A DNA stretch of 64,000 nt. Source: Bog-473 sp963807775 (GTDB taxonomy: Bacteria; Actinomycetota; Acidimicrobiia; Acidimicrobiales; RAAP-2). Both the position numbers and the translations under genes were made by a program. Below, in pieces: positions 8,411 through 18,204 of this stretch (position 1 is its first letter; each line of letters opens with the position of its first letter). The notes under the pieces are model-generated. The model worked only from the letters and a program-made list of their open reading frames with translations. It ran no database searches and had not been told where the DNA came from. Where the stretch lies: assembly GCA_963807775.1 (NCBI GenBank), contig CAWECY010000005.1:62001-126000 (forward strand), read 5' to 3'.

Positions 8411-9952
8411 TCACGCCCCGGTCCTGCCCGAAGTGCCGAGGTGCAGGGCACCAGCAGTGGATGAGGCCACCCAGGCCGTACCGTCGGCAGGGTAAAAATT
8501 GCAGTCGTACCCGCCGTAGTAGATGCGGGTGTCACCGAACGGGGACACGGCGATGGTGCGGATCGAGACGTAGGCCTGACCAGCGCGGATTGGCGCGCCC
8601 GAACGGCCCGTTGGCTTGAAGTCGGAGCCGCTCAGGCAACGAAGGACGTAGATAGGGGTACCCGAGGACCCGGTGCGGACGGCGAAGCACGCCGCCGCGT
8701 CGAACTGGGCCAACCGAGCGGAGATCGGTCCACACGTCCGGGTCGGCGGGCAGGGTCCGGCGTAGGCCCATTCGAAGCCGATGAGCTGTCTGGTCACGCC
8801 CCCGATGCGCACCGTGGTGAAGCGGTTGTACGCGGCGATGACGTAGACGATCGAACCCCTACCTGACGCCGGGACGGAGGCGCCATCCTTGGCGAGCATG
8901 TGACGGATCGCAGGAATGGGGGAGAACTCGAGGCTGACGGCCAGACCCGCCGCGGGATGCCCTGGGCGGACGGTGGTCGTCGCCCCCACGCGGCCTTGCG
9001 GGAGGTGATCGAGACGGTAGACATCTCCGTCGCCCTCAGTAGACAAGAGCAGTGCCGGCGTGCCGTCGTAGACAACGCATGTGAGGCCTCGCAGACCGCT
9101 GTTGTGCGGCCCGACCGGTGGCTCCTGGTAGAGCAGCGACCATCGTTGTGTCCCACTAGGAAGGCTCCTGTCGTTGCGTCGGTAGAGCCTGGTGTTGATG
9201 GTGGCGTAGAGCGCGCCGCCACAGTTGGCGAACGCGGTGACCTTCTGAGAAACCAGGCTTGGTGACGAGGGTGTCGCTACCGTCAGTTCGGGCGTGGGGC
9301 CGAAGACCAGGGTATGGCGCGCCTTGGACCAGGTGGCGCGGATGATGCCGGTCGGGTCCACGCCAGCGTAGACGGACCAGACGCCGCCGGTTTTGTGTGC
9401 CCCGAAGGACCGGACGTCCATCACGTCGGAGGGGAGCGGGAAGCTATCGGCAGGCGAGAAGGACCTTGCGCCGTCGAGCAGCCATTGCAGCTCGGTATGG
9501 CCATTCAGCGTGGCCACGGTGATGAGCAGAGAATGACCACGTCCCATGCCTTGGTCCCGCGGGATCGGGAACGAGGCCATCGAGTCCTCAACGCGCAGTC
9601 CCTGGGTCTGCTCGAAGACCTCCCAGGGCGCAGCGGCAGAGTTCTTCACCAATATCTGGCCGTATGCCGGTGACCCTGGATATTCCCACTGATCAGTCGA
9701 GGCGAAGAGCCGCGCGCCTTGAGCGACGAGGACGTCGTTTTCGGTGTCGTGGGCGACTGGGCTGGAGGGATTAGTGCTCAGCGGTTGACGGACGGCGGGT
9801 ACCGCGTACCGGGACGAGGTGCGCGGGACAGTGGCGCCGGCACTAGACGACCCGCTGAGCCCAGCTGCAACCACAATCATCACGAATGCGATGATCGACT
9901 TGCCTCGGCCACGGTCGCCGCCTGGAGACCTCCTGGGTGCCGCCATCACCAC
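8411..9952 (-). CDS. Secreted protein of unknown function
   Basis: A 513-residue protein with a signal peptide: positive residues to about 18, hydrophobic 19-32, and an Ala-X-Ala-like site near residue 40. The mature part has no motif I recognise. It contains repeated short strand-turn segments and scattered Asp/Gly turns, consistent with a beta-propeller fold. Six cysteines in the C-terminal third (GPCPPTRTCG, AACFAV, LRCLSG, YDCNFY) could form disulfides after export. Its promoter region contains the MarR palindrome at 9986-10003, so the divergent MarR probably controls it. Confidence 0.7.
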   Translation of the reverse strand: MVMAAPRRSPGGDRGRGKSIIAFVMIVVAAGLSGSSSAGATVPRTSSRYAVPAVRQPLSTNPSSPVAHDTENDVLVAQGARLFASTDQWEYPGSPAYGQILVKNSAAAPWEVFEQTQGLRVEDSMASFPIPRDQGMGRGHSLLITVATLNGHTELQWLLDGARSFSPADSFPLPSDVMDVRSFGAHKTGGVWSVYAGVDPTGIIRATWSKARHTLVFGPTPELTVATPSSPSLVSQKVTAFANCGGALYATINTRLYRRNDRSLPSGTQRWSLLYQEPPVGPHNSGLRGLTCVVYDGTPALLLSTEGDGDVYRLDHLPQGRVGATTTVRPGHPAAGLAVSLEFSPIPAIRHMLAKDGASVPASGRGSIVYVIAAYNRFTTVRIGGVTRQLIGFEWAYAGPCPPTRTCGPISARLAQFDAAACFAVRTGSSGTPIYVLRCLSGSDFKPTGRSGAPIRAGQAYVSIRTIAVSPFGDTRIYYGGYDCNFYPADGTAWVASSTAGALHLGTSGRTGA

Positions 9953-9985
9953 GATGTCCGTGCCTTCAGTGTGGTGCCGCTAGTA

Positions 9986-10003
9986 TGACAACCATGGTTG
10001 TCA
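9986..10003. promoter_or_regulatory. Perfect palindromic MarR operator
   Basis: TGACAACCATGGTTGTCA is a perfect 18-bp palindrome between the divergent secreted protein gene (start 9952) and marR (start 10023). Size and symmetry fit a MarR dimer. A matching half-site, GTTGTCA, occurs at 8359-8365 in the upstream region of the RCC1 lipoprotein gene. Confidence 0.7.
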
Positions 10004-10022
10004 AACTATCACGGCGGCGACA

Positions 10023-10571
10023 ATGAAGGGGCCAGACAGTCCATCGTCCGACCAGGGTGAGGAGGTCGGCAGAGGTCGAACGAGGAGTCGACCGCGCGCC
10101 CTAGGCGGCGCCCTGCGCCGGGCCTGGGTCGGTTATCAGCTGCGATTGGACCGGCGGTTGGCGGCCGCTGGCTTCGCCGACCGGGGCTTTCCCGATGGGC
10201 GGGTGCTTCGGCTCTGCGCCCAGTCCGAGGAGGTCACGGCCTCTCAGATCGGCCGGGAGCTCGGCATCACTCGCCAAGGTGGTGGCAAGGTCGTGGCCGC
10301 CCTCCGCGATAGGGGGTATGTCACCCTTCGGTCATCCCCCAGTGACCGCCGCGAAAAGGTTGTCAGTCTTACGCCGAGGGCTCATGACTACCTGGCTGCT
10401 CAACGTTCCGCCTCTCGTCAGATCGAACGCGAGCTTCGACAGCAGATCGGAGGCGAGGCTTTCGAAAGTCTGCTGCAGCTGCTCGACGCGCTCGGCGGAG
10501 ATGACCAGCCTCGAATGCGCGACTATCTTCGACGCACCCTACGCGTTTCCTACGACAGCGAGGGGGATTGA
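10023..10571 (+). CDS. MarR family regulator
   Basis: A 182-residue winged-helix regulator. The recognition region is at about residues 76-105 (EVTASQIGRELGITRQGGGKVVAALRDRGYV), followed by the wing LRSSPSDRREKVVSLTPRA with the conserved D-R motif. A basic tail of about 25 residues precedes the domain. It is divergent from the secreted protein gene and lies just downstream of a perfect palindrome, so autoregulation and control of the neighbour are likely. The inducing ligand is unknown. Confidence 0.85.
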   Translation: MKGPDSPSSDQGEEVGRGRTRSRPRALGGALRRAWVGYQLRLDRRLAAAGFADRGFPDGRVLRLCAQSEEVTASQIGRELGITRQGGGKVVAALRDRGYVTLRSSPSDRREKVVSLTPRAHDYLAAQRSASRQIERELRQQIGGEAFESLLQLLDALGGDDQPRMRDYLRRTLRVSYDSEGD

Positions 10572-10943
10572 GCTCAGAGTGCGGGCACGCTGCGGGAGCG
10601 ACAGTCGATTGGGTCTGCTTTGGGTGTGTGGCTGAACGATGTCAATCGAACTCTGGGAAGACTCCTAGGGGCTAGTCGGACTGGCGACCTCCTCCAAGAT
10701 CCGTGAAATCTGGTCGACAGTAAGGCGCTTTACTACATCGACGGACGCCGTGAACTTCAACGGTCAATTGGCATCTGCGTTGCATTCTTGCGCCACAACC
10801 GCCCTGGCTTCCCTAGGGCAACTCGCTAATTCTTGTCCGGGCCTTTGGGTCCGGCGGGGCTCGACTGCGCGGGCCACGATCCCTCAGAGGCAAGGGCCAC
10901 GACCCCGAAAGATTCGTCGCCGTTGGTTCTGCGCATGTCTGGG
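10572..10943. other. 372 bp without a recognisable gene
   Basis: Lies between the convergent marR and antiporter remnant. Short open frames show no domain. An imperfect GC-rich hairpin around 10837-10855 could act in termination, but no T-run follows. Confidence 0.4.
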
Positions 10944-11745
10944 TCAGCGATTGACGAAGGGAAGGCAGAACGCGTACGCGAGCACCAGGACGATCGCTTC
11001 CGAGCGTCGGAGTGTTGCCCCCCTCGCCATGGCGAGCCACGACGCGACCACGACCACGGTCATGAGCACGAGCGCGACACCGCCGACATGCACCGACTTG
11101 GCCGGCGCGAGGAGTCCGACAACAGCACCGCCGCCGAGGGCGATGAACAGGTTGCCGCCGAGCACGTTCCCGACAACGAGGTCGTGCTCGCCCTTGCGCG
11201 CTGCCTGGATCGATGCGGCTATGAGCGGGGCCGAGGTTCCGAGGCCGACAAGGGTGATCCCTGCCAGGCCCTCGGAAAACCCCAGATGTTTCGCAACGCC
11301 GAGCGAGGACGTCACTATGACCTCGGCGCCACCGAGCATGAAGGCAAGCATGCCGATCGCCCGAACCACCTCGACAGGCAAACGTCCTGTCTTGACGGAA
11401 GCGAACTCGGCCAGCTCAGATCCAAGCGAGTCCTCTCGTCCGTTTCGTTGTCCGACTAGCAACGCCCCAACTGCGGCGCCGAGCGCGACCAACATGACGA
11501 GGCCCTTGACCAGCGTGACGCCCCCGACTGCGAGGATGGCGAACAGCACGACCGACGCGACGCTGATCGGTGCTTCCCTCCGGATGGTCGCCGAGTCGAC
11601 CTTCAGGGGGATGATCAGCGCCGCTACCGCCAAGGCCAGACAGACGTTGGCGACGATCGATCCCACCAGGCTCCCAATGGCCAGGTCGGGCGACTGGCCG
11701 CGGCGACACCCGCCACGATGAGTTCCGCGATGCTGGTACAACCTT
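10944..11745 (-). pseudogene. CaCA-family Na+/Ca2+ exchanger, 5'-truncated and frameshifted
   Basis: The minus frame encodes the C-terminal two-thirds of a cation/Ca2+ exchanger. A PDLAIGSLVGSIVAN segment is typical of the first alpha repeat. The second alpha repeat reads GLAGITLVGLGTSAPLIAASIQAARKG and is followed by DLVVGNVLGGNLFIAL. Eight or so membrane segments remain. Upstream, the beginning of alpha repeat 1 (TSIAELIVAGVAAA) lies in another frame near 11715-11740, and the N-terminal helices are absent. The break is next to the ISAzo13-type transposase remnant, which suggests insertion followed by decay. The open frame continues to 11963, but that upstream stretch is antisense to the transposase and is not antiporter. 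Confidence 0.7.
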
Positions 11746-11879
11746 GGCCGTCGCCTGGTCGTGAACGGTGACGGTGTGAGGGAGGTGCTCTTTGCCGATG
11801 AAGTGGAACGTGATGGTCGAACCGCGGGTATCGACGTGGTTCCTCCGAAGCGTTGTAAGTCCGTAGGTATGATTGTCAC

Positions 11880-12516
11880 GGGCGGCGAGTTCTCCAACGG
11901 AGGCGCCGAATGGCACCCGATGGGAGAGCCGACCCGGACCAAGACCCATGACTTCATCGACAAAGAGCTCGGGCGTGCCGTGCCCTACGGCGTCTATGAC
12001 ATAGACAACGACGAAGGCTGGGTATCAGTTGGCGACACCGGCGATACCGCCAGCTTTGCCGTCGAAGCCATCAGACGTTGGTGGCGCTCGATGGGCCAGG
12101 CCCGCTTCCCCGACGCGCACAAGCTCTTGATCACTGCCGATGCCGGCGGGTCCAATGGGCATCGGGTCAAGCTGTGGAAGGTCGAGTTGGCCAAGTTCGC
12201 CCGAGAGAGCGGGCTAGAGATCACCGTCTGTCACTACCCACCAGGGACGTCGAAGTGGAACAAGATCGAGCACCGCATGTTCAGCTTCATCTCCATGAAC
12301 TGGCGGGGACGACCGCTGGTGTCGTATCGGACCATCATCGAGCTCATCTCAGCCACCACCACCAAGAGCGGCCTCAAGATCAAAGCCGAACGTGACTGGA
12401 ACCACTACGACACCGGAGTACAGGTGAGCAAAGCCGAAATGGCGGCTCTGCCCCTCATCCGCCACGACTTCCATGGCGACTGGAACTACACACTGGCGCC
12501 CGCATCAAACGCGTAA
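11880..12516 (+). mobile_element. ISAzo13-family transposase, 5'-truncated
   Basis: The frame is open from 11761, but recognisable transposase begins near 11880 (GEFSNGGAEWHPMGEP). It continues through HDFIDKELGRAVPYGVYD, GWVSVGDTGDTASFAV, the DDE-region LLITADAGGSNG, VCHYPPGTSKWNKIEHRMFS and the C-terminal RHDFHGDWNYT. These are hallmark segments of ISAzo13 (Rhodopirellula-type DDE) transposases. The N-terminal half (about 200 residues) is missing, so it should be inactive. Its 5' edge abuts the broken antiporter gene. I did not find terminal inverted repeats or a target duplication. Confidence 0.75.
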
Positions 12517-12818
12517 TCAAAATCGCGGCGGGCCCTAAGGTCTAGACCATGAAGCTCTCTGAGGTCATCATCTGAACTCGGGCGACCCGGGCTCCTCGAT
12601 GCGCTGGTGAGTGTCAGTCGCGGAGCGTTGGAGGACGACGACTTCTAGCGGACGGCCCTGCTCGCCTTGGGTGAAACTGGGTAGACGGGGTCCCGCACCA
12701 GAAGATGGCCTCGTCGAGGCGGCCTGAGGCAACTGGACAGATTTCTCGCCCCGCTGCGGTCACCTGTTGTCTGTAGCGACGACTCGGCTCGTCGCGAGTA
12801 CATGCCAAGCTTGAGGGC
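12517..12818. other. 302 bp without a recognisable gene
   Basis: Sequence between the transposase remnant and the channel-like gene. I see no conserved domain, RNA fold or clear promoter. It should hold the right end of the insertion sequence, but no inverted repeat stands out. Confidence 0.4.
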
Positions 12819-13961
12819 ATGACAATTCGAGTACTGGCTGGGGTCATAGGCGCTTTCATCATTCTGGCCACGGCGTGGAGTGTGCTCGGCACGTTGGTCG
12901 TACCGCGACGCGTTCGCAGCACCATCCCCCGGATGGTTTTCATCGTCAACAGCAGCGTGTTCCGTTTCTTTGCCGACAAGACCCGCTCGTATGAGCATCG
13001 GGACCGGATTCTGGCGGTCCAGGCGCCCGTACAGCTCATCGCACAGATCTTCGCATGGTTGGCCCTCTACCAGCTCGGATTTGGACTGCTCGTGTGGTCC
13101 TCTGGTAACGGCGGGCTGGGAAGCGCCATGGAGCAAGCGGGCTCGGCGCTGTGCACGTTGGGCTATCTCGTTCCACATGCGGGTGGAGTTGCAGCACTTG
13201 ACTCCCTCGCTGCGCTCGCCGGCCTCGGAACGGTTGCGCTCCAGATCGGCTACCTCCCGACGCTGTACGCAGCCTTCAACCGCCGCGAGGCGCTCATCAC
13301 CATGCTCGACTCGAGAGCCGGCGTGCCCTCATGGGGTCCGGAGCTCCTCGCCCGCACGCATTATGGCCTCGGCAGCGGTGTCTCTGCCGTTGGCGAGCTG
13401 CCGGAGCTGTTCGAGGCATGGGAACAGTGGTCCGCAGACGTATCCGAAAGTCACACGACCTATGTTCCGCTGATTTGGTTTCGTTCGCCACGCCCGCTGT
13501 CGTCATGGGTCACGGCGCAGCTTGCCGTGCTCGACGCGGCCGCGCTGTACGTGGCGCTCCTTCCCAACGCCAGAGGTCTCATCCAGGCGCGCCTCTGCCT
13601 ACGAGGAGGCTTCACCTGCTTCGGCAATATTGCCCGGGCTCTTCGGATACCCATTCCTGAGGACGCCGACCCGAGCGACGGGATCTCGCTCTCGTATGAG
13701 GATTTCCTTGAAGCTATCGAACGTCTGCGCCAAGTCGACTTTCCGGTCGAACGCCCCGTCGAGGATGCATGGGCGGACTTCTTGGGTTGGCGGGTCAACT
13801 ACGAGGCTGCCGCCTACGCGCTGGCATGGGCAGCTGACGCCCCGCCAGCATTGTGGTCGGGTCCCCGCCGGCACGAAGTCGAGCCCATCGCCCCTCTGCG
13901 GCCGCGGACGGCGGTGATGAGCAAGCCCGTGAGTTCCGAGAAACCCATCGAGAATCCGTGA
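12819..13961 (+). CDS. Membrane protein resembling a two-helix pore domain
   Basis: A 380-residue protein. An N-terminal helix occupies about residues 3-28. Two further helices (about 70-95 and 125-150) flank a short re-entrant-like segment with CTLGYLVP near residue 113. This is the place and form of a K+ channel pore loop, but the selectivity filter TVGYG is altered to TLGYL. The C-terminal 210 residues are soluble and mostly helical, with no motif I know. It could be a degenerate ion channel or a channel-like sensor. A similar family is common in actinobacteria, usually annotated as hypothetical or two-pore-channel-like. No operon partner is evident. Confidence 0.65.
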   Translation: MTIRVLAGVIGAFIILATAWSVLGTLVVPRRVRSTIPRMVFIVNSSVFRFFADKTRSYEHRDRILAVQAPVQLIAQIFAWLALYQLGFGLLVWSSGNGGLGSAMEQAGSALCTLGYLVPHAGGVAALDSLAALAGLGTVALQIGYLPTLYAAFNRREALITMLDSRAGVPSWGPELLARTHYGLGSGVSAVGELPELFEAWEQWSADVSESHTTYVPLIWFRSPRPLSSWVTAQLAVLDAAALYVALLPNARGLIQARLCLRGGFTCFGNIARALRIPIPEDADPSDGISLSYEDFLEAIERLRQVDFPVERPVEDAWADFLGWRVNYEAAAYALAWAADAPPALWSGPRRHEVEPIAPLRPRTAVMSKPVSSEKPIENP

Positions 13962-14141
13962 CCCTTGCCGCATCTCTGCAGACTCCCAGCACCCGCATCC
14001 GGCGAGAGTGTCGTCGCAACGAGCGGGTAGAACTGCGTGGTGAAGAACACCTCGAAATAGCGAAGGGTCCATGCGCAACGAACTTCGTCGAATCGTCCTC
14101 TGCGAACTATCAGCAGGTTCGGCTACTACACAGGAGCTCAC

Positions 14142-15560
14142 GTGACCATCACGACGATTGACCCATCGACCGGACAACCGCTCGCGGCATACGAAGAGAC
14201 GACCCCCGAGCAGCTGGACGCGCTGCTCGACGACGCCCGGTCGGCGTACCAGGGCTGGCGCACCCTGTCGCCCGATCAGCGTGCCGAGGGCTTGGCCCGG
14301 CTGGCCGAGGAACTCCGAAAGCGCAAAGAAGAGCTGGCCATGCTCGCGACCCGGGAAATGGGCAAGCCGCTGTTGGAAAGCCGGGCCGAGGTTGAGAAGT
14401 GCGCATGGGCTTGCGACTGGTACGCGGAGCACGCGCCAAACTTCCTTGAAGCCGAGGTCCTCGAAACCGAGGCGCTTCGAAGTGAGGTCATTCCACAGCC
14501 GCTCGGTGTCGTCTTCGCCATCATGCCGTGGAACTTTCCGTACTGGCAGGTCGTGCGAGCTCTCGCCCCAGCGCTGGCGGCGGGCAACGTGGTCCTGCTC
14601 AAGCATGCCCCCTCAACGACCGGCTGCGGGCTGGCCCTCGCCGATGTCGCGGATTCGGCGGGCTTGCCGAGCGGCGTTCTGTCCGTGCTGGTGGTGAGCG
14701 CCGAGCGCACAGCAGACGTTTCCGCATCGGTGATTGAGGACGATCGGGTGGCCGCCGTCACCCTCACGGGCTCGACAAGGGCGGGAAAGTCCGTCGCAGC
14801 CGTTGCCGGCGGTGCGCTCAAGAAGACGGTCATGGAGCTCGGTGGCAGCGATCCTTTTGTCGTGCTCTCCGACGCCGATCTCGATGCCGCAGCAGCCTGG
14901 GCCGTGCGCAGCCGATTCCAGAACACCGGGCAGTCCTGCATCGCCGCCAAGCGGATCGTGGTCGAGGAGTCGGTTGCCCAAGTCTTTGTTGGGAAGCTGC
15001 TGAGCCAGGTCGGCGATCTGAGACTTGGTCCCCCGACTGAGTCCGAAGTGACCGTGGGGCCCCTGGCCAGAGAGGACCTGCGTAACGCAGTCGAGCGCCA
15101 GGTGCGGGCGTCCGTAGCTCAAGGTGCGCGCATCCTGGTCGGCGGCCACGTGCCGGAGGGACCGGGCTTCTTCTACGAGCCGACCGTGCTCGATCACGTC
15201 CGACCAGGCATGCCGGTGCTCGAAGAGGAGGTATTCGGCCCCGCCGTCCCCGTCCTGCGAGCGCGTGACAGTGCAGAGGCGCTCCGCCTCACGAACGACA
15301 GCCGCTATGGCCTGGGCAGCGCCGTATGGACCGCTGACCGCGAGCGCGGAACGGCGTTCGCCCTCAGTATTGAAGCTGGCCATACGGCCGTGAACGGAAT
15401 GACGGTGTCCGATCCGCGCCTTCCGTTCGGTGGCATCAAGGACTCGGGCTATGGCCGGGAGCTCTCCCACCACGGTTTATTTGAATTCGTCAATTTCCAC
15501 ACTGTGGTCGTGAACGCAGCTGAGGGGCCACGCGGAGACCGGCGTACCGCCAGCGAGTAG
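14142..15560 (+). CDS. NAD(P)+-dependent aldehyde dehydrogenase (succinate-semialdehyde type)
   Basis: A 472-residue ALDH superfamily enzyme starting at GTG after AGGAG. It has the cofactor segment IMPWNFPYWQV, the catalytic Glu in MELGGSDPF, the nucleophile Cys in NTGQSCIAAKR and the EEEVFGPAVPV motif. Length and sequence are closest to the GabD2/succinate-semialdehyde dehydrogenase group, which oxidises semialdehydes to acids. The SSADH assignment is by overall resemblance and other short-chain aldehydes are possible. It stands alone between a channel-like gene and an MFS exporter. Confidence 0.85.
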   Translation: MTITTIDPSTGQPLAAYEETTPEQLDALLDDARSAYQGWRTLSPDQRAEGLARLAEELRKRKEELAMLATREMGKPLLESRAEVEKCAWACDWYAEHAPNFLEAEVLETEALRSEVIPQPLGVVFAIMPWNFPYWQVVRALAPALAAGNVVLLKHAPSTTGCGLALADVADSAGLPSGVLSVLVVSAERTADVSASVIEDDRVAAVTLTGSTRAGKSVAAVAGGALKKTVMELGGSDPFVVLSDADLDAAAAWAVRSRFQNTGQSCIAAKRIVVEESVAQVFVGKLLSQVGDLRLGPPTESEVTVGPLAREDLRNAVERQVRASVAQGARILVGGHVPEGPGFFYEPTVLDHVRPGMPVLEEEVFGPAVPVLRARDSAEALRLTNDSRYGLGSAVWTADRERGTAFALSIEAGHTAVNGMTVSDPRLPFGGIKDSGYGRELSHHGLFEFVNFHTVVVNAAEGPRGDRRTASE

Positions 15561-15700
15561 CAAACCGGTCGTCGAAGGTGAAGCGGTCGGGCTAGGCACG
15601 TCGTCTCCCACTACACCTCGCCGGCGATGGATGTGTCAGAGGTCGACTCTGGCTTTATCCATCTCGCTGAGTAGGGGTTCGACCTCTCACGCCGCGACGA

Positions 15701-17170
15701 TCACTCCACGCGAGCGAGCACGGACCGGGACAGTGGACCTCGCTCTCCGATGGCTGACAGCGCTCCGGCGGCCATGGCCGCTCCCGCCAGAAAGTATGCG
15801 GTGAGCGAGAAGGCACGGTCCACCGTGATGTGCGCAGGCGATGTGCCCCCGGCCAGGTCAAAGACCAGCCCCGTGAGGGCAAGTCCGAGTGCCGTACCCA
15901 GTCCGCGAGTCATGTTCAGGACGCCAGAGGCCACCCCGGACTGTTGCTCGGGGACCGAGCCCATGATCGTGGTGTTGTTGGGCGGCGTGAAGCAACCCAA
16001 GCCAGTTCCAACGAGTGCCAGAAGCGCAAGAAATCCGAGGGTTGGCGGACGCAGCGCACCAAGGGCGAACAACCCCAGGAGCACGAGCGACATCCCCCCG
16101 ACGGTCAACGGGCGCGCCCCGAGTCGATCCGCGAGGCGACCCGCGAAGGGAGCGACCACACCGAGGGCCAGGGGCATCATCATGAGCTCGAGCCCGGCCT
16201 GCCCGGCACCCATCCCCAGTCCACGCTCGAAGTAGAAGGGCACGAGGAAGAGCACACCGAACATGACCAGGTAGGACAGCAGCCCACTCGCGATGCCCCG
16301 TCGAAAACGAGTCTTCCGGAACAACGTGAGATCGAGCATGGGGTCGGGTTCGTGTCGCTCCCACATCACGAAGGCAACCGCGAGGGCGAGTCCGACGACG
16401 ATCACCCCCAGGATCAACGGCGAGGACCACCCGGCCGCATTCCCGAACGAGATCGCCGAGAGGAGAGCCACGACGGCCGGGAAGAACAACGAGAGCCCCT
16501 TCCAGTCGAACGGCACTCGCTCGAGCAGATGAAGGCTGCGGGGGATCAGCAGCAGACCCGCGATGACGCCGAGGATCCCGAAGGGCACGTTGACCAAGAA
16601 GATCAGGCGCCAACCGCCGGCCGCCAGGAGCAGCCCGCCGACCGACGGGCCAAGGGCGAGTCCGATCGCCTGGGCCGCGCCCTGGATGCCGATCGCCTTG
16701 CCGAGCGACGCCCGGGGCACGGCGGTGACGATGATGGCCACGCTGTTGGCTTGCAGCATGGCGGCGCCGACGGCCTGCAGGACTCGGAACGCGATGAGGG
16801 CACCGAGGGTCGGAGCGAGGCCACAAAGAGCCGAGCCGATTACGAACACGGCGAATCCGTACACGTAGAGGAGCTTGCGACCCCACATGTCGGCGAAGCG
16901 ACCGACTGCGGTGACGGTGGCAACGAGGACCAGGAGGTAGCTCAGGCCCACCCACGTGACCGCAGCGACGCTGGCGTGGAACGTGCGCTGCAGCGTGGGC
17001 AGCGCCACGGTGACGATGCTGGCGTCGAGCTGTCCCATGAACGCCCCGACGCACACGGCCCCGACGGCGAGCCAGTACGCGTTCTCCCTGGTACGGATGG
17101 ATGCGGGCCGACGGGGCTCCACCAGGAGCCGATGCCAACCAACGGTCGAGAGTGCCTCGTCGGTTTCCAC
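15701..17170 (-). CDS. MFS drug exporter, DHA2 family (EmrB/QacA type)
   Basis: A 489-residue transporter with about 14 predicted membrane segments, the DHA2 arrangement. The first segment contains GAFMGQLDASIVTVALPTL, the family's motif D1, and RFADMWGRKLLYVYG follows as motif A. Near residue 150 LGPSVGGLL matches antiporter motif C. It probably exports hydrophobic or cationic compounds using the proton gradient. It is divergent from a LysR gene across 71 bp, which is likely its regulator. An N-terminal cytoplasmic extension of about 30 residues precedes the first helix. Confidence 0.88.
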   Translation of the reverse strand: METDEALSTVGWHRLLVEPRRPASIRTRENAYWLAVGAVCVGAFMGQLDASIVTVALPTLQRTFHASVAAVTWVGLSYLLVLVATVTAVGRFADMWGRKLLYVYGFAVFVIGSALCGLAPTLGALIAFRVLQAVGAAMLQANSVAIIVTAVPRASLGKAIGIQGAAQAIGLALGPSVGGLLLAAGGWRLIFLVNVPFGILGVIAGLLLIPRSLHLLERVPFDWKGLSLFFPAVVALLSAISFGNAAGWSSPLILGVIVVGLALAVAFVMWERHEPDPMLDLTLFRKTRFRRGIASGLLSYLVMFGVLFLVPFYFERGLGMGAGQAGLELMMMPLALGVVAPFAGRLADRLGARPLTVGGMSLVLLGLFALGALRPPTLGFLALLALVGTGLGCFTPPNNTTIMGSVPEQQSGVASGVLNMTRGLGTALGLALTGLVFDLAGGTSPAHITVDRAFSLTAYFLAGAAMAAGALSAIGERGPLSRSVLARVE

Positions 17171-17241
17171 CCTGATGATGGTGCCTGCCTTCGGAGCAGA
17201 AGTCGAATAGATGTTTCTGAGTGAGTTGATAAGCTAAGCAA

Positions 17242-18204
17242 ATGGACAGCCGGAAGCTCGCCTACTTCGTTGCCGTGGTCGATCACGGAGGATTTACCGC
17301 TGCATCCAAGGCGGTCTTTGTCTCCCAACCCGCGTTGTCCCTGGCCGTCAAGGACCTCGAAACCGAGATCGGTGCGGAGCTCTTCACCCGGATCGGCCAC
17401 CGCATCAAACTCACCGCAGCCGGTGCGGCCCTGCTCGAACCGGCACGGCAAGTCCTGCGGGACCTCGAGACCGGACGGGCTGCCGTGGAGGCGGTCAAAG
17501 GACTGTTGTCGGGGTCGCTTTCCCTGGCCAGCCTGCCGACACTTGCGGCCGAACCCATGGCGAGCATGGTGGGCGAGTTCCGGCGTCACCACCCGGGAGT
17601 CAGGGTCGACCTCGCAGCCCCCGAGGACAGCGACGACCTTTTCGCCCTGGTGGAGTCCGGCACGTGTGAGCTCGGACTGACCGACGCCGCCGACGTCCCC
17701 CGTAACCTCGCGGCCATCAACTTGGGAACGCAGGAGCTCGTGTTCATCCTCCCCCTGGGCTCGACACCGACTGGAGGCGATCCTTTCGAGGCGCTGGAAC
17801 TCGGTGAGATACCACTTGTGGTGGCTCCGATCGGGACATCGACGCGCCGGCTGCTTGATCAGCAACTTGGAGAATGGGGCCGCCCACCGACGCTCGCGGT
17901 GGTCTCGGCCCAGCGCGAAGCGATCCTGCCTCTCGTCGTGGCGGGCGCCGGCGCCGCTCTCGTCCCGGAGGCCCTGGCGCTCATCGCCGAAAAGCTCGGG
18001 GCGGTTGTGGCCCGACCGACCCCACCCGCGGTCCGGGGCCTTGTCCTGGTGCATCGACTCGGACCCTTGTCCCCCGCTGCGTCCCGATTCGTGGAACTGT
18101 CAGCGGGCAAAGCCCTCTCCGAGAGTCGGCAAAGGTTCGATGGCGTCGCCAATCGAAGTGGGTCCGAGGCGCAGGCAGTCTCGAGCACGAGCGGGGTCTT
18201 GTAG
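17242..18204 (+). CDS. LysR family regulator
   Basis: A 320-residue LysR-type regulator. The winged helix-turn-helix is at residues 1-60 (DSRKLAYFVAVVDHGGFTAASKAVFVSQPALS), followed by the substrate-binding domain, which starts at about residue 90 (GSLSLASLPTLAAEPMAS). It is divergent from the MFS exporter across 71 bp, the standard arrangement for a LysR activator controlling its neighbour. The effector is probably the exported compound or a precursor; this is inference. Confidence 0.87.
   Translation: MDSRKLAYFVAVVDHGGFTAASKAVFVSQPALSLAVKDLETEIGAELFTRIGHRIKLTAAGAALLEPARQVLRDLETGRAAVEAVKGLLSGSLSLASLPTLAAEPMASMVGEFRRHHPGVRVDLAAPEDSDDLFALVESGTCELGLTDAADVPRNLAAINLGTQELVFILPLGSTPTGGDPFEALELGEIPLVVAPIGTSTRRLLDQQLGEWGRPPTLAVVSAQREAILPLVVAGAGAALVPEALALIAEKLGAVVARPTPPAVRGLVLVHRLGPLSPAASRFVELSAGKALSESRQRFDGVANRSGSEAQAVSSTSGVL

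Noticed and set aside
15830..17224. 464-residue open frame antisense to the MFS gene
   Set aside because: Composition is Glu/Arg/Gly/His-rich and repetitive, as expected for the complement of a membrane-protein gene; no domain.
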